A stretch of DNA of 39,010 bases from Enterococcus sp. HY326 (GCF_026157065.1 NZ_JANLGQ010000010.1:1-39010), one strand, 5' to 3'. Counted from the stretch's first letter, positions 31,338-38,671 are shown. Translations and numbers: made by a program. The notes: generated by a model not told the origin, from the sequence alone.

Positions 31338-31474
31338 GCAACAGTAAAGTAGGAATAGTCACCGTCTCAAAATTTACCTTTAGTGGATCAAAAATCTATG
31401 GCTCCTATTTAGATTATATAGATCGTAATGAAGCGTTTCTGACAAATTTCAGTCGAGTTCAGCCCCTTTTCTAG
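31334..31474 (+). pseudogene. Second MobL relaxase, truncated after ~36 residues
   Basis: Starting at ATG 31334 the protein reads MSNSKVGIVTVSKFTFSGSK then IYGSYLDYIDRNEA, the N-terminus of a MobL relaxase (compare DYIGYMDRPEA in the intact one). It then changes into FLTNFSRVQPLF and TAG. Directly behind follows the tail of an ssb gene. The catalytic HxH and all the rest are missing, so this locus keeps an oriT and two accessory proteins but no relaxase. Confidence 0.8.
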
Positions 31475-31518
31475 GCGGCAACAGTATAGATATTTCAGAC
31501 GACGATTTGTCTTTTTGA
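31475..31518 (+). pseudogene. ssb: ssb 3' tail remnant
   Basis: GGCGGCAACAGTATAGATAT continues into ISDDDLSF and TGA 31518: only the acidic tip of an SSB (usual ending DDDLPF). Joined to the relaxase remnant, it begins the duplicated toxin block. Confidence 0.75.
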
Positions 31519-31655
31519 TTTTTACAGGATAAAGCAACAAGCCTCGAAATTCTAAAGCTTGTTTTTCCGTTTGGAAGCTGACTAATTTTATTTATGATAT
31601 ACTAAACAGGTAGAAAAGTTATGACGGTGGCTATCTTTGAGAGGTGGTGGTGCTT

Positions 31656-31799
31656 ATGAATGTAAGTGCTGAAATCTACGAAAGGAGAAGCCTTTTGTCT
31701 GCATTAGAGACAATTCAATTGTTATTGAGTTTTGGTATGTTTACCATTGCTTTGATAAAATTGATTGTGGAATTGCTTAAACACGACAAAAAGAAATAA
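31656..31799 (+). CDS. Putative holin-like type I toxin, second copy
   Basis: 47 residues from ATG 31656, differing from the first copy only in two residues of the tail (VELLKHDKKK against VDLLKNDKKK). The TTG alternative start with AAAGGAG is conserved, as is the promoter TATGATATACT. One membrane helix and a lysine-rich end as in Hol-Tox peptides. The hairpin after the stop (31792-31831, AGAAATAACCGT) is conserved with a paired change, so the antisense RNA is probably also kept. Two toxins with slightly different antitoxin hairpins may or may not cross-neutralise. Confidence 0.65.
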   Translation: MNVSAEIYERRSLLSALETIQLLLSFGMFTIALIKLIVELLKHDKKK

Positions 31800-31873
31800 C
31801 CGTCAACTTTAGCAGGGCGACGATTATTTCTAAAATCTGTTAAAACTTGCTGCCGTCTTAAACGGTTCTACTT

Positions 31874-31904
31874 GGAGGGCATATTATCGTATGTCCTCTT
31901 TTAT
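31874..31904 (+). terminator. Terminator of the second toxin transcript
   Basis: GAGGGCATA and TATGTCCTC with TTTT, as at 3605. Confidence 0.7.
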
Positions 31905-31941
31905 TATACTCATTTTAGCATAAAATTGCTGTGGATGAAAG

Positions 31942-31996
31942 GAACAAGTCCGTTTTGTAAACGATATTTTCTATTTATAAAACGACTTGTTCTTTA
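31942..31996 (+). terminator. Long hairpin, probable terminator
   Basis: GAACAAGTCCGTTTTGTAAA (31942-31961) pairs with TTTATAAAACGACTTGTTC (31974-31992) over about 19 pairs with one bulge, followed by TTTAT. It separates the toxin block from the restriction locus. Confidence 0.6.
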
Positions 31997-32152
31997 TGTA
32001 GAATCTCTCAGTTGGATGAACGGGCCAACAGTTTTATAATCATTTTTTGCCTGACTCCTGGATAAAAAACTATCTCGTTGCTACATTAGGATATCTTTTT
32101 GCACCCTCCAGTATGATAAAATGAGACTAAACGGTGGGTTAAGGAGAAGTGG

Positions 32153-32833
32153 ATGACTTACGAAAGTGAAGCAACGCTTGAAAAAAGGCTAATTCAATTA
32201 TTGACATCTAATGGCTATGAACAAGTTAAGATTCCAGATGAAGAGGCATTACTCAAAAACTTTAGGCGACAGGTGAACAAGCACAATGAACAAGTACTTT
32301 ATCATTTGGCTGATAATGGAACGATGGCTGTTGTTTTACCCCATGGGGTCTTGTTTAGAGGCGCAGCTGAGGGAACTATTCGCAAAGTATTAATCGATAA
32401 CTATAACTATTTGGATGCCGTAATTGGCTTGCCTGCCAATATCTTCTTTGGGACTAGTATCCCTACCTGCATTTTAATCTTTAAGAAATGCCTTGAACAC
32501 GATAAAGATATTTTATTTATTGATGCCTCTAACGAGTTTGAAAAAGGCAAGAATCAAAATCGGTTATCGGATGCACATGTGTCAAAGATAGTAGATACCT
32601 ACAAAAATCGTGAAACGATTGACAAATATAGCTATGTGGCACCGTTAACTGAAGTTGCGGAGAATGACTTCAATCTAAATATTCCTCGTTATGTCGATAC
32701 CTTTGAAGAAGAACCTGACATTGATTTACATGCCGTTCACCACCAATTACAAGCAATCGATAGAGAGATAGTGGAGAGAAATGCCGTATTGGACCAGTAC
32801 TTTGAAGAATTAGAGGTGACCTGGCATGAGTAA
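32153..32833 (+). pseudogene. HsdR'-HsdM' fusion of a type I restriction system
   Basis: 226 residues in one open frame. Residues 1-45 (MTYESEATLEKRLIQLLTSN, GYEQVKIPDEEALLKNFRRQ, VNKHN) are the N-terminus of an HsdR restriction subunit. From about 47 on (VLYHLADNGTMAVVLPHGVL, FRGAAEGTIRKVLIDNYNYL, DAVIGLPANIFFGTSIPTCI) it is the C-terminal half of an HsdM methyltransferase. The HsdM SAM-binding and NPPY motifs and the HsdR nuclease and helicase are all missing, so neither activity can remain. The join at about 32290 is in frame. It overlaps hsdS by eight bases. The C-terminal HsdM half could still bind HsdS. Confidence 0.8.
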
Positions 32834-33421
32834 ACAACGAAAGGTACTAGAACTTCGCTTTCCGGGGTTTACTAATGATTGGGAACAGCGTAAATTCAAA
32901 GACAATATAGTATCAATTAAAACTGGAACTAACTTGTTGGGTACAGAGACAAACAGAGGGTTACCATTATTGAAGATGGGAAATATCCAACGTGGATATT
33001 TCTTATTTAAAAAATTAGAATACTTTGATGAAAAACAAACTATTGAACCTGAGAATATTGTTAAATTTGGTGATTTTTTATTTAATACTAGGAATACTTT
33101 AGAGCTCGTGGGAAATTTGCATACAATAGTAATATAGCCTGTTTTATATTTGCTGGGATTAATACAATATTTTTTAATTATCTCTATAACACTGAACAAA
33201 TGTTAAATCAAGTGAATGCTAGAGCAGTTGGAACTACTAGTGTGGCAGCAGTTTATCCTCGTGATTTGAATTCAATTAAATACCTTTTACCTAGTATCGA
33301 AGAACAAGAGAGAATAGGTATATTTTTCAAACAACTCGACGATACTATCGCTCTTCATCAGCGTAAGTTAAGTTTACTACAAGAGCAGAAAAAAGCATTC
33401 TTGCAAAAAATGTTCGTTTGA
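32826..33421 (+). pseudogene. hsdS: HsdS specificity subunit, half-length and frameshifted
   Basis: ATG 32826 starts MSKQRKVLELRFPGFTNDWE then QRKFKDN, the usual HsdS beginning, with one target-recognition domain. At a GGG run near 33110 a base is missing: frame one stops at 33137 (GNLHTIVI). The continuation GKFAYNSNIACFIFAGINTI, FFNYLYNTEQMLNQVNARAV then LPSIEEQERIGIFFKQLDDT and HQRKLSLLQEQKKAFLQKMF runs to 33421. The whole is about 198 residues, half of a normal two-domain HsdS. Half subunits can work as dimers, but with the frameshift and no HsdM core this one is probably silent. A homopolymer indel could also be phase variation or a sequencing error. Confidence 0.75.
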
Positions 33422-33436
33422 ACTCTATAAAGTATA

Positions 33437-33682
33437 GCTTATCAAATAATTAGATTACTATTAACAACAGTCGTATTAACTACATTTGGGTTTGGAAATA
33501 TTACGATTATGTTTAGTAGAATATTTATAAAAATGCTAATGATGATAAATCTCTATGTTACTGGTATGTCAATGCAGCCAGAATCCTCTTATGGTGTAGT
33601 TAATCTTGGACTAGGTAGTTTTGGTTTGATTTCTTTTGGAATCTATAGCCGTTTTAAATTGATGTCCAACGAAGCAACATAG
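33437..33682 (+). pseudogene. Remnant of a small membrane protein
   Basis: The frame reads AYQIIRLLLTTVVLTTFGFG, NITIMFSRIFIKMLMMINLY then VTGMSMQPESSYGVVNLGLG and SFGLISFGIYSRFKLMSNEA, ending TAG 33682. Two hydrophobic segments suggest a membrane protein. Its only ATG (33509) lies inside the first segment and has no ribosome site, so the beginning is probably lost. No family recognised. Confidence 0.35.
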
Positions 33683-33745
33683 CTAAATGAACGACCTAAA
33701 TTTTCCAAAAAATATTTTCATAAAATTTAACGATGAGGTGATACT

Positions 33746-34348
33746 TTGGTTTTAGACAATAAACTAGGACTAACAAATTCCGCTGAATTAGCGAAACAAG
33801 AAGAGCTATTAACAAAAAAGCGAGCCAAAGAGCTTTTTGAGTCTGGTAAGATAAATGACCTTGAAATTGGGACGTTTAAAGGATTAGCCGACATTCACCA
33901 TTTTGTATTTCAGGATATTTACGACTTTGCAGGAAAAGTTCGCGAAGTCAATATTGCAAAAGGGAATTTTCAATTTGCGCCACGTATATTTTTAGAGCAG
34001 TCTTTAAATTATATCAATCAATTACCGCAAGAAACCTTTGATGAAATTATTGATAAATATTCAGATATGAATGCAGCTCACCCGTTTAGAGAAGGAAATG
34101 GCCGAGCAACTCGAATATGGCTAGATTTAATTCTGAAACATAAACTGCACAAAATAGTGGATTGGAATAAGATTGATAAAGATGAGTATTTAAATGCCAC
34201 GATCCGTAGCACGGTAAGCACTAACGAACTAAAATATCTGATTCAACATGCCTTGACAGATGATTTGAGTAAAGAACAATTCTTTAAGGGAATTGATGCG
34301 AGTTATTACTACGAAGGCTATTACGAAATTAAGACTGAAGACATCTAA
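33746..34348 (+). CDS. fic: Class III Fic protein (AMP transferase with own inhibitory helix)
   Basis: 200 residues from TTG 33746 with GAGGTG upstream. The Fic core motif HPFREGNGR is complete, with catalytic His at about residue 112. The flap region is around VREVNIAKGNFQFAP. The C-terminal SYYYEG (residues 186-191) fits the inhibitory SxxxEG motif of class III Fic proteins, putting the regulatory glutamate at 190. Family knowledge: the E. faecalis class III Fic (H111/E190) switches between AMPylation and deAMPylation depending on metal. Substrate unknown. No separate antitoxin is needed in this class. It is followed by two reading frames in the same direction. Confidence 0.88.
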   Translation: MVLDNKLGLTNSAELAKQEELLTKKRAKELFESGKINDLEIGTFKGLADIHHFVFQDIYDFAGKVREVNIAKGNFQFAPRIFLEQSLNYINQLPQETFDEIIDKYSDMNAAHPFREGNGRATRIWLDLILKHKLHKIVDWNKIDKDEYLNATIRSTVSTNELKYLIQHALTDDLSKEQFFKGIDASYYYEGYYEIKTEDI

Positions 34349-34399
34349 AATGGGAGTAGAAAAAACTTTGAACCAGAAACAAAAAAAGGGGATACAAAC

Positions 34400-34489
34400 A
34401 TGACTGAAAAAAATTTAGAACAACAAAACATGCAGCTGTTAGAGATACAAGGAGAGTCCAGAGAACAACTGATTCAAAAATTAGCTTAA
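34400..34489 (+). CDS. Short peptide upstream of the membrane protein
   Basis: 29 residues, MTEKNLEQQNMQLLEIQGES then REQLIQKLA, from ATG 34400 with AAGGGG upstream. The stop TAA is in the same frame as the next gene, and the eight codons between (NYLSTGRY) contain no further stop. This may therefore be the true N-terminus of the 34514 protein, cut off by a single nonsense codon. Otherwise it is a small helical peptide, perhaps a regulator of Fic or of the downstream protein. Confidence 0.4.
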   Translation: MTEKNLEQQNMQLLEIQGESREQLIQKLA

Positions 34490-34513
34490 AATTATCTTAG
34501 TACAGGAAGGTAC

Positions 34514-35533
34514 ATGAAAAACCAAATGAGTATTTCCCCAACAGTCATGTCAAGCGTAATTGCAACAAGTGGAATAGGCCTTACTGCTATTTCTTCAAGT
34601 TTTTCTTCAACATTGTTCATGGCAACAGCAAATCCAGATTTACTTATGAAACTGTCTAGTGGGGGAGTAGGATCTTCAGTTATGGGAAGTGGAGGTATTG
34701 TTGGTCAAGCTGGTTTTATTCCAGTGGCAGCCTCGTTACCTATAGTAGCCCCAATTATCGCTATGCAAGTAATGAGCACGTTAGTTATCATGGAACAATT
34801 CAAAGTCGTTAATAAAAAATTAGATGTTATCCAAAAAGAAATCGATCAAATTTTATTACGTCAAGAAGTAACAAGTATAGCTGATTTGTCTTCTGCTATT
34901 GACGTGGTAGATGAATTGTATACCCAGTATTCAACAATCGGTCATTTTTCCCAAGATATGATGATTCGATTGGCTTTAGTAGAAAGAGACGGTGGAAAGT
35001 TAAAAGCTCGTTATGAAATTCTTGATAGTCTCAATGAGAATACAGCTTCAGCATATAAAAACAGTGATGCTTACTTTACTCTTCTTTCTAGCTTATTGCT
35101 TTTACGTATTAAGTATTTAAGACTATGTTTAGATACTCAAGAAAATCCAGAATGCATTAAGTATTCTACAGTTAATTTTCAAAATATCTTAGAACATACA
35201 TTATTTGTTTATGGAAATTTCCGTAATCGTAGTAAAGCACTAAAAAAATTGAATGATTCAGAAGGAGATTCCAATAATAAAAAAACTTCAGGTAAGCTAA
35301 CTAAATTTATACAGAATGACACTAAAAAAGATCTTATTAGGGAAGAGTATATTTCAATGCTAGAAATTGAAAATAAAATAACTGAAGATTTTGGTTCTGC
35401 AATACAAGAAATGAGAAAACTTCAAAAAATTGATAATAGAAACAATTCAGATGCCAACTTGTTATATTGGCAAGACACGACTGGAGTACACTGCATTGCA
35501 ACGAATGAAGATGTACTGTCTTTAAGTGACTAA
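34514..35533 (+). CDS. Membrane-inserting protein of unknown family, Fic-linked
   Basis: 339 residues. Residues 8-95 are rich in Gly, Ser, Ala and hydrophobic residues (VIATSGIGLTAISSSFSSTL, SGGVGSSVMGSGGIVGQAGF, AASLPIVAPIIAMQVMSTLV) and could insert in a membrane without a normal signal peptide. They are followed by an amphipathic helix VVNKKLDVIQKEIDQILLRQ and a long helical domain to about 310. AGGAAGG lies before ATG 34514. Hydrophobic glycine-rich segment plus helical bundle resembles pore-forming or effector proteins, but no family is recognised. The gene follows fic, so it may be co-expressed. Confidence 0.6.
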   Translation: MKNQMSISPTVMSSVIATSGIGLTAISSSFSSTLFMATANPDLLMKLSSGGVGSSVMGSGGIVGQAGFIPVAASLPIVAPIIAMQVMSTLVIMEQFKVVNKKLDVIQKEIDQILLRQEVTSIADLSSAIDVVDELYTQYSTIGHFSQDMMIRLALVERDGGKLKARYEILDSLNENTASAYKNSDAYFTLLSSLLLLRIKYLRLCLDTQENPECIKYSTVNFQNILEHTLFVYGNFRNRSKALKKLNDSEGDSNNKKTSGKLTKFIQNDTKKDLIREEYISMLEIENKITEDFGSAIQEMRKLQKIDNRNNSDANLLYWQDTTGVHCIATNEDVLSLSD

Positions 35534-35639
35534 ATCGGTGCTTTTGTTCTTATTTACTCATAATAAAGTAATAACTTATTGAATATTGACGTATATTGGC
35601 CAATCCCAATCTACTAAAATAACAAGCTGACGGACATTC

Positions 35640-35983
35640 TAGATGAACCTAATAATCAAATGGCGGAAGCAAAGGAAGAACGTTATACGCATAATTTATT
35701 AGTGAAGAATGTAGATAAAAAAGAAAAAAACTGAATTGGAAGATTCCATTTATAGTTCAAATAATCTTGAAACAGGTTCAATTGGATTTAATAGAACCGG
35801 GAAGGCTGTCATATCAGCTGTTAATAGTATATTTGAAGCTAAAGTGGTACAAGTGTAGGTAATTACCATAATTTTGTTGCGATGTATGACGGATGGACAG
35901 ACTGTGTTAAATATATTAAATACATTACAGTCCCAAGTACTTTGAAAAGTTATAGCACAACAACTTTTTCTAAAAAGATTTAA
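35640..35983 (+). pseudogene. Fragments of a decayed gene
   Basis: Three protein-like stretches in different frames: MAEAKEERYTHNLLVKNVDK, then SIYSSNNLETGSIGFNRTGK with AVISAVNSIFEA, then SGTSVGNYHNFVAMYDGWTD with CVKYIKYITVPSTLKSYSTT and TAA 35983. At least two indels. No family recognised. It lies between the membrane protein and the next broken gene. Confidence 0.4.
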
Positions 35984-36013
35984 CATATTTATGAAAGAGA
36001 GTTATTTACACAG

Positions 36014-36430
36014 ATGAAAAACGCTCGTTTTACAATAGTAAGCATAATCTGTACAGTTTTCTTTCTTTTTATTATTCTGGTCATAATGAATAAAGGAGAT
36101 AGTGAAATGAACGATTATCATGCCAATGAGTTACCTCCAGATTATATTGAAGCTAAAGTTGATTTAATAAAAGCAGAAGAAATTGATGTGATTATACTAA
36201 ATAATAAATCGAATCATTATAATGCTGGAGAAAGGATTATTCTTGATTTTTCTTATCTATTGGATGATGAGGGGAGAAAGTTTTCTGTGAATAAGAAAGT
36301 TGCCTAGTTGTCTCAATTTAAAATAGGCGAACAAATATCTGTTGATGTTTCTGTAGGGGATACTTATGAAACTGATAATTTGAGATTTATAACAATAGAA
36401 CGACCAACTTATATAAATATTCTCGACTAA
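36014..36430 (+). pseudogene. Membrane-anchored protein interrupted by one stop
   Basis: ATG 36014 starts with a membrane helix (FTIVSIICTVFFLFIILVIM, about residues 5-25), then a small extracellular domain: LPPDYIEAKVDLIKAEEIDV, IILNNKSNHYNAGERIILDF. It reaches TAG at 36305-36307 after NKKVA and continues in the same frame LSQFKIGEQISVDVSVGDTY, ETDNLRFITIERPTYINILD to TAA 36430. The full 138-residue product would look like an exported beta-rich protein. No family recognised. The truncated 97-residue form may still be exported. Confidence 0.5.
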
Positions 36431-36527
36431 GATTTTAATTTATAAATGTGAATACTATTTTAAACTCTAATCTTCAATTAAGACTTAAATAATAATTAAT
36501 TAGCAAGACTGAATAGTAAATTAGTAT

Positions 36528-36821
36528 CTAGCCTTGTTTTGACAGAAAAATATCCTTGATAAGCGCTAAAAATTGGGACTCCGTGAGATAAAGGATGTGC
36601 TGACCGCTAGATGTCAAGGTATCTGCTCTTTGTATCTTCTTTGAGGGTTTTTCTTCTTCTAACAAATTAACAGGTCGAGTACCAATTACTAAGATTGTCG
36701 TCTGTGTAGTGACGGCAGTCTGAGGTTTTCCATTAAGCGCATACACTAAAGCATGGGCTTGTTGTCGAGTAAAATGAGTTAAGGTGCCTGTAAAAACAAC
36801 ATACTGATTAAGTAGATCCAT
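36528..36821 (-). CDS. BRCT-domain protein
   Basis: 97 residues. LNQYVVFTGTLTHFTRQQAH, ALVYALNGKPQTAVTTQTTI then LVIGTRP is a BRCT domain (FTG start, G in the middle, T-x-x-L-V-x-G strand) like those of DNA ligase and DNA polymerase III epsilon. The C-terminus (SSGQHILYLTESQFLALIKD) completes the fold. No enzymatic domain. Small BRCT proteins occur on Gram-positive plasmids with unknown role, probably DNA or protein binding. A leader with a terminator hairpin precedes the start. Confidence 0.75.
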   Translation of the reverse strand: MDLLNQYVVFTGTLTHFTRQQAHALVYALNGKPQTAVTTQTTILVIGTRPVNLLEEEKPSKKIQRADTLTSSGQHILYLTESQFLALIKDIFLSKQG

Positions 36822-36850
36822 AGGGTATTCTCCAATCTATAAACAGAATA

Positions 36851-36960
36851 AAGAAAAAGCCACTTGCTCGTGATAACAAGTGGCCAGGGTTCCCGATATT
36901 TGGGGGTCGGGATAGAGTCAGTTTATCATAAAATAAAAAAACGTCAAATAGGCGAATAAA
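36851..36960 (-). promoter_or_regulatory. Leader/attenuator upstream of the BRCT gene
   Basis: On the minus strand a TTGACG / TAAACT promoter candidate (around 36918-36945) leads into hairpin CCCGA/TCGGG (36892-36911). Then comes GCCACTTG/CAAGTGGC (36859-36884) followed by TTTTTCTTT. A terminator between promoter and gene means either attenuation or an independent ~80-nt RNA. Confidence 0.5.
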
Positions 36961-36998
36961 AAGTTATAGAGAGAATAAAAATCGTGGTATAATTTTAA

Positions 36999-37080
36999 TG
37001 GGGCAGGCACATAAAGTTATCTCCTAAAGTTTAACGATATTTGATTCCGCATCTAGTAATTGTTGCCTGTCCCTTTTTTA
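36999..37080 (+). ncRNA. Small RNA, family member 2 (~80 nt)
   Basis: Extended -10 TGGTATAAT (36985-36993). GGGGCAGGCA (37000-37009) pairs with TGCCTGTCCC (37064-37073, one G-U) followed by TTTTTT. The loop keeps CATAA, TATCTCCTAAA and ATATTTGAT of the sRNA at 4025, while the stem has changed on both sides. That is covariation in favour of a real RNA. Confidence 0.6.
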
Positions 37081-37225
37081 TAACAAGAGGTCACCAAGTG
37101 ACTAAGAAAATTTCACAAACTTTAAGTTGGTGAAATTACTGGTAGGGCAGCTTTCCTTTTTTGTGAAACAATTAGAATTTGCATTTTCACAAAGTGAAGA
37201 GGAGTGAGCCTTACGGAAACGCGCT

Positions 37226-37253
37226 ACTTTGGATAATCGACATTATGTCTACT
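37226..37253 (+). repeat. dif-like site K
   Basis: Left arm ACTTTGGATAA, spacer TCGACA, right arm TTATGTCTACT: the best match to the consensus. As with site A it lies about 100-200 bp after an sRNA of the repeated family. Confidence 0.75.
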
Positions 37254-37281
37254 AGCGGGTTAAATAACAAGAAATTTGGTT

Positions 37282-37473
37282 TTATATGAAATAAGAAACA
37301 CCGTCTAAAAGTGTTATCGTCCCAAAGATTAAGTTTTTAAAGAAATTATATACTGCTTCTTTCGTTGCTTTTTTTGATGTTAATTCACTGGCTAAACCTG
37401 TAATAGCAGTGATTAAGTTCATGGTTACTATTAAAATTAAACCAACAAGCAAAAATATTTGTAGAATTTTCAT
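37282..37473 (-). CDS. Small membrane protein, unknown
   Basis: 63 residues from ATG 37473 (GAGGAG nine bases upstream). A hydrophobic N-terminal helix (ILQIFLLVGLILIVTMNLITAI) is followed by a basic linker ELTSKKATKEAV and a second amphipathic/hydrophobic stretch (FKNLIFGTITLLDGVSYFI). No family recognised. First gene of the dif-bounded unit K-L, which consists only of small, mostly membrane-associated proteins. Confidence 0.5.
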   Translation of the reverse strand: MKILQIFLLVGLILIVTMNLITAITGLASELTSKKATKEAVYNFFKNLIFGTITLLDGVSYFI

Positions 37474-37610
37474 GACAAACAACTCCTCTAATTATACTTT
37501 TTTCAAACTTAAATGCTTCATACATTTTGAATAATTGCCATATTTAAAAATTTTTCTCTCTTTTTTGCTTGATTTTGAAAACGATTATATTGATTAAGTG
37601 AGAAGTCGGG

Positions 37611-37811
37611 TTAAATCAAATTGAAAACGAATGAAATTCCCATTACAATTAATGCAAAACTGAAAATTATACCACTCCAAAGAGCGAGTGGTAAGAATGG
37701 AGAAGTATTCTGGTTCCCATGCTCTTTAGCAAAATTAAATGATTTGTAGGTTCTATACGCTTGATAGCCACCTAATATTACACAAATTAGTCCAATTATG
37801 ATTTCTAACAT
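37611..37811 (-). CDS. Small membrane protein, unknown
   Basis: 66 residues from ATG 37811 (AGAGG nine bases upstream; earlier ATGs at 37829 and 37820 overlap or precede that site). Two membrane helices (LEIIIGLICVILGGYQAY and ALWSGIIFSFALIVMGISFVF) joined by a polar loop NFAKEHGNQNTSPF. No family recognised. Same direction as the neighbour at 37282, 140 bp apart. Confidence 0.5.
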   Translation of the reverse strand: MLEIIIGLICVILGGYQAYRTYKSFNFAKEHGNQNTSPFLPLALWSGIIFSFALIVMGISFVFNLI

Positions 37812-38068
37812 ACTACTCATCCTCTCCATGATAAATTCTCTTGTAAAACCTTCGGTAAGCGTTTACCATTAGATATATTATAACTCATTTTCTATGATTG
37901 AGTCTGTATAAAAAAATCTTTATAATTATATATACCAATAGAATAAACGGTGTTCAATTTGATGTTGCAAACATTTTTGAAAGAATAGATTTTGAGAAAA
38001 CGACTAAAAAAGTAATTATTAATAGTTTATGAACTTGAGCATAGTTTTATCAGTAGAAAAGGGGTACT

Positions 38069-38236
38069 ATGATGAACTTTATATATCAAATAGAAAGCAG
38101 ATACGAAAAAATCTTTTACTATGAGTGCAAATTAAGAAAACTAAAAACAAGATCGTTTGTATCAAGATGCCTTTTTTACTTTTATACTAGGCGTGTACAG
38201 AAACTAAAAAATGAGATAGATAAATATACAAAGTAA
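38069..38236 (+). CDS. Small basic protein, unknown
   Basis: 55 residues from ATG 38069 (or 38072) with AAGGGG upstream: MMNFIYQIESRYEKIFYYEC, KLRKLKTRSFVSRCLFYFYT, RRVQKLKNEIDKYTK. Very basic, aromatic, no clear membrane helix. The ribosome site and codon use make it plausible. Unknown family; the basic composition would suit nucleic-acid binding. Confidence 0.4.
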   Translation: MMNFIYQIESRYEKIFYYECKLRKLKTRSFVSRCLFYFYTRRVQKLKNEIDKYTK

Positions 38237-38386
38237 GACATCTGATGTCAGCTATATTGGCTTACTGATATTTTAACCTGTGGAACTGTCTATGATCAAT
38301 ATGGCACTATTGCAAGTTTAAAAAAAGAATGCTCAGATAACACGTTGATCTTGCATGTAATTATAGAGAAGGGGTGCAAATGTAAT

Positions 38387-38671
38387 ATGGGTAAGAGCAG
38401 TAAAGATGAGATCAGCTACAAGATAAGTAAATACCAAGATTGGGTTATAATTTTATGTCTTATTATATTTTTAGTGGACTTTTTTGTCCAAATTTCAGGA
38501 ATTTCCAATACTTTTTTATTGTTCTTCGCTCACTTCGTAGTTCCTACATTGGGCATATTACTATCGTTCATTTTAAAAAACTATTTATCTTTAACCTGGA
38601 AACAAGTAAAAAGTAGCCAAACCTTTGTATTTGTTTTTTCGGTAGGCCAAATGATAATGATGAATTTATGA
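38387..38671 (+). CDS. Small membrane protein, unknown
   Basis: 94 residues from ATG 38387, chosen because the upstream in-frame codons precede the GAAGGGG ribosome site; spacing to that site is long (about 10). A polar N-terminus MGKSSKDEISYKISKYQDW is followed by membrane helices at about 20-38, 44-64 and 76-92. No family recognised. Last gene of the dif-bounded unit K-L. Confidence 0.5.
   Translation: MGKSSKDEISYKISKYQDWVIILCLIIFLVDFFVQISGISNTFLLFFAHFVVPTLGILLSFILKNYLSLTWKQVKSSQTFVFVFSVGQMIMMNL

Larger units (their letters stand above)
31480..31915. repeat. Duplicated block, copy 2
   Basis: Counterpart of 3217-3640: ssb tail, terminator (CAAGCCTCG / AAAGCTTG, now with mismatches), toxin promoter, toxin gene, antisense hairpin and second terminator. 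Differences are scattered single bases, so the copies are not very recent. Confidence 0.85.
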
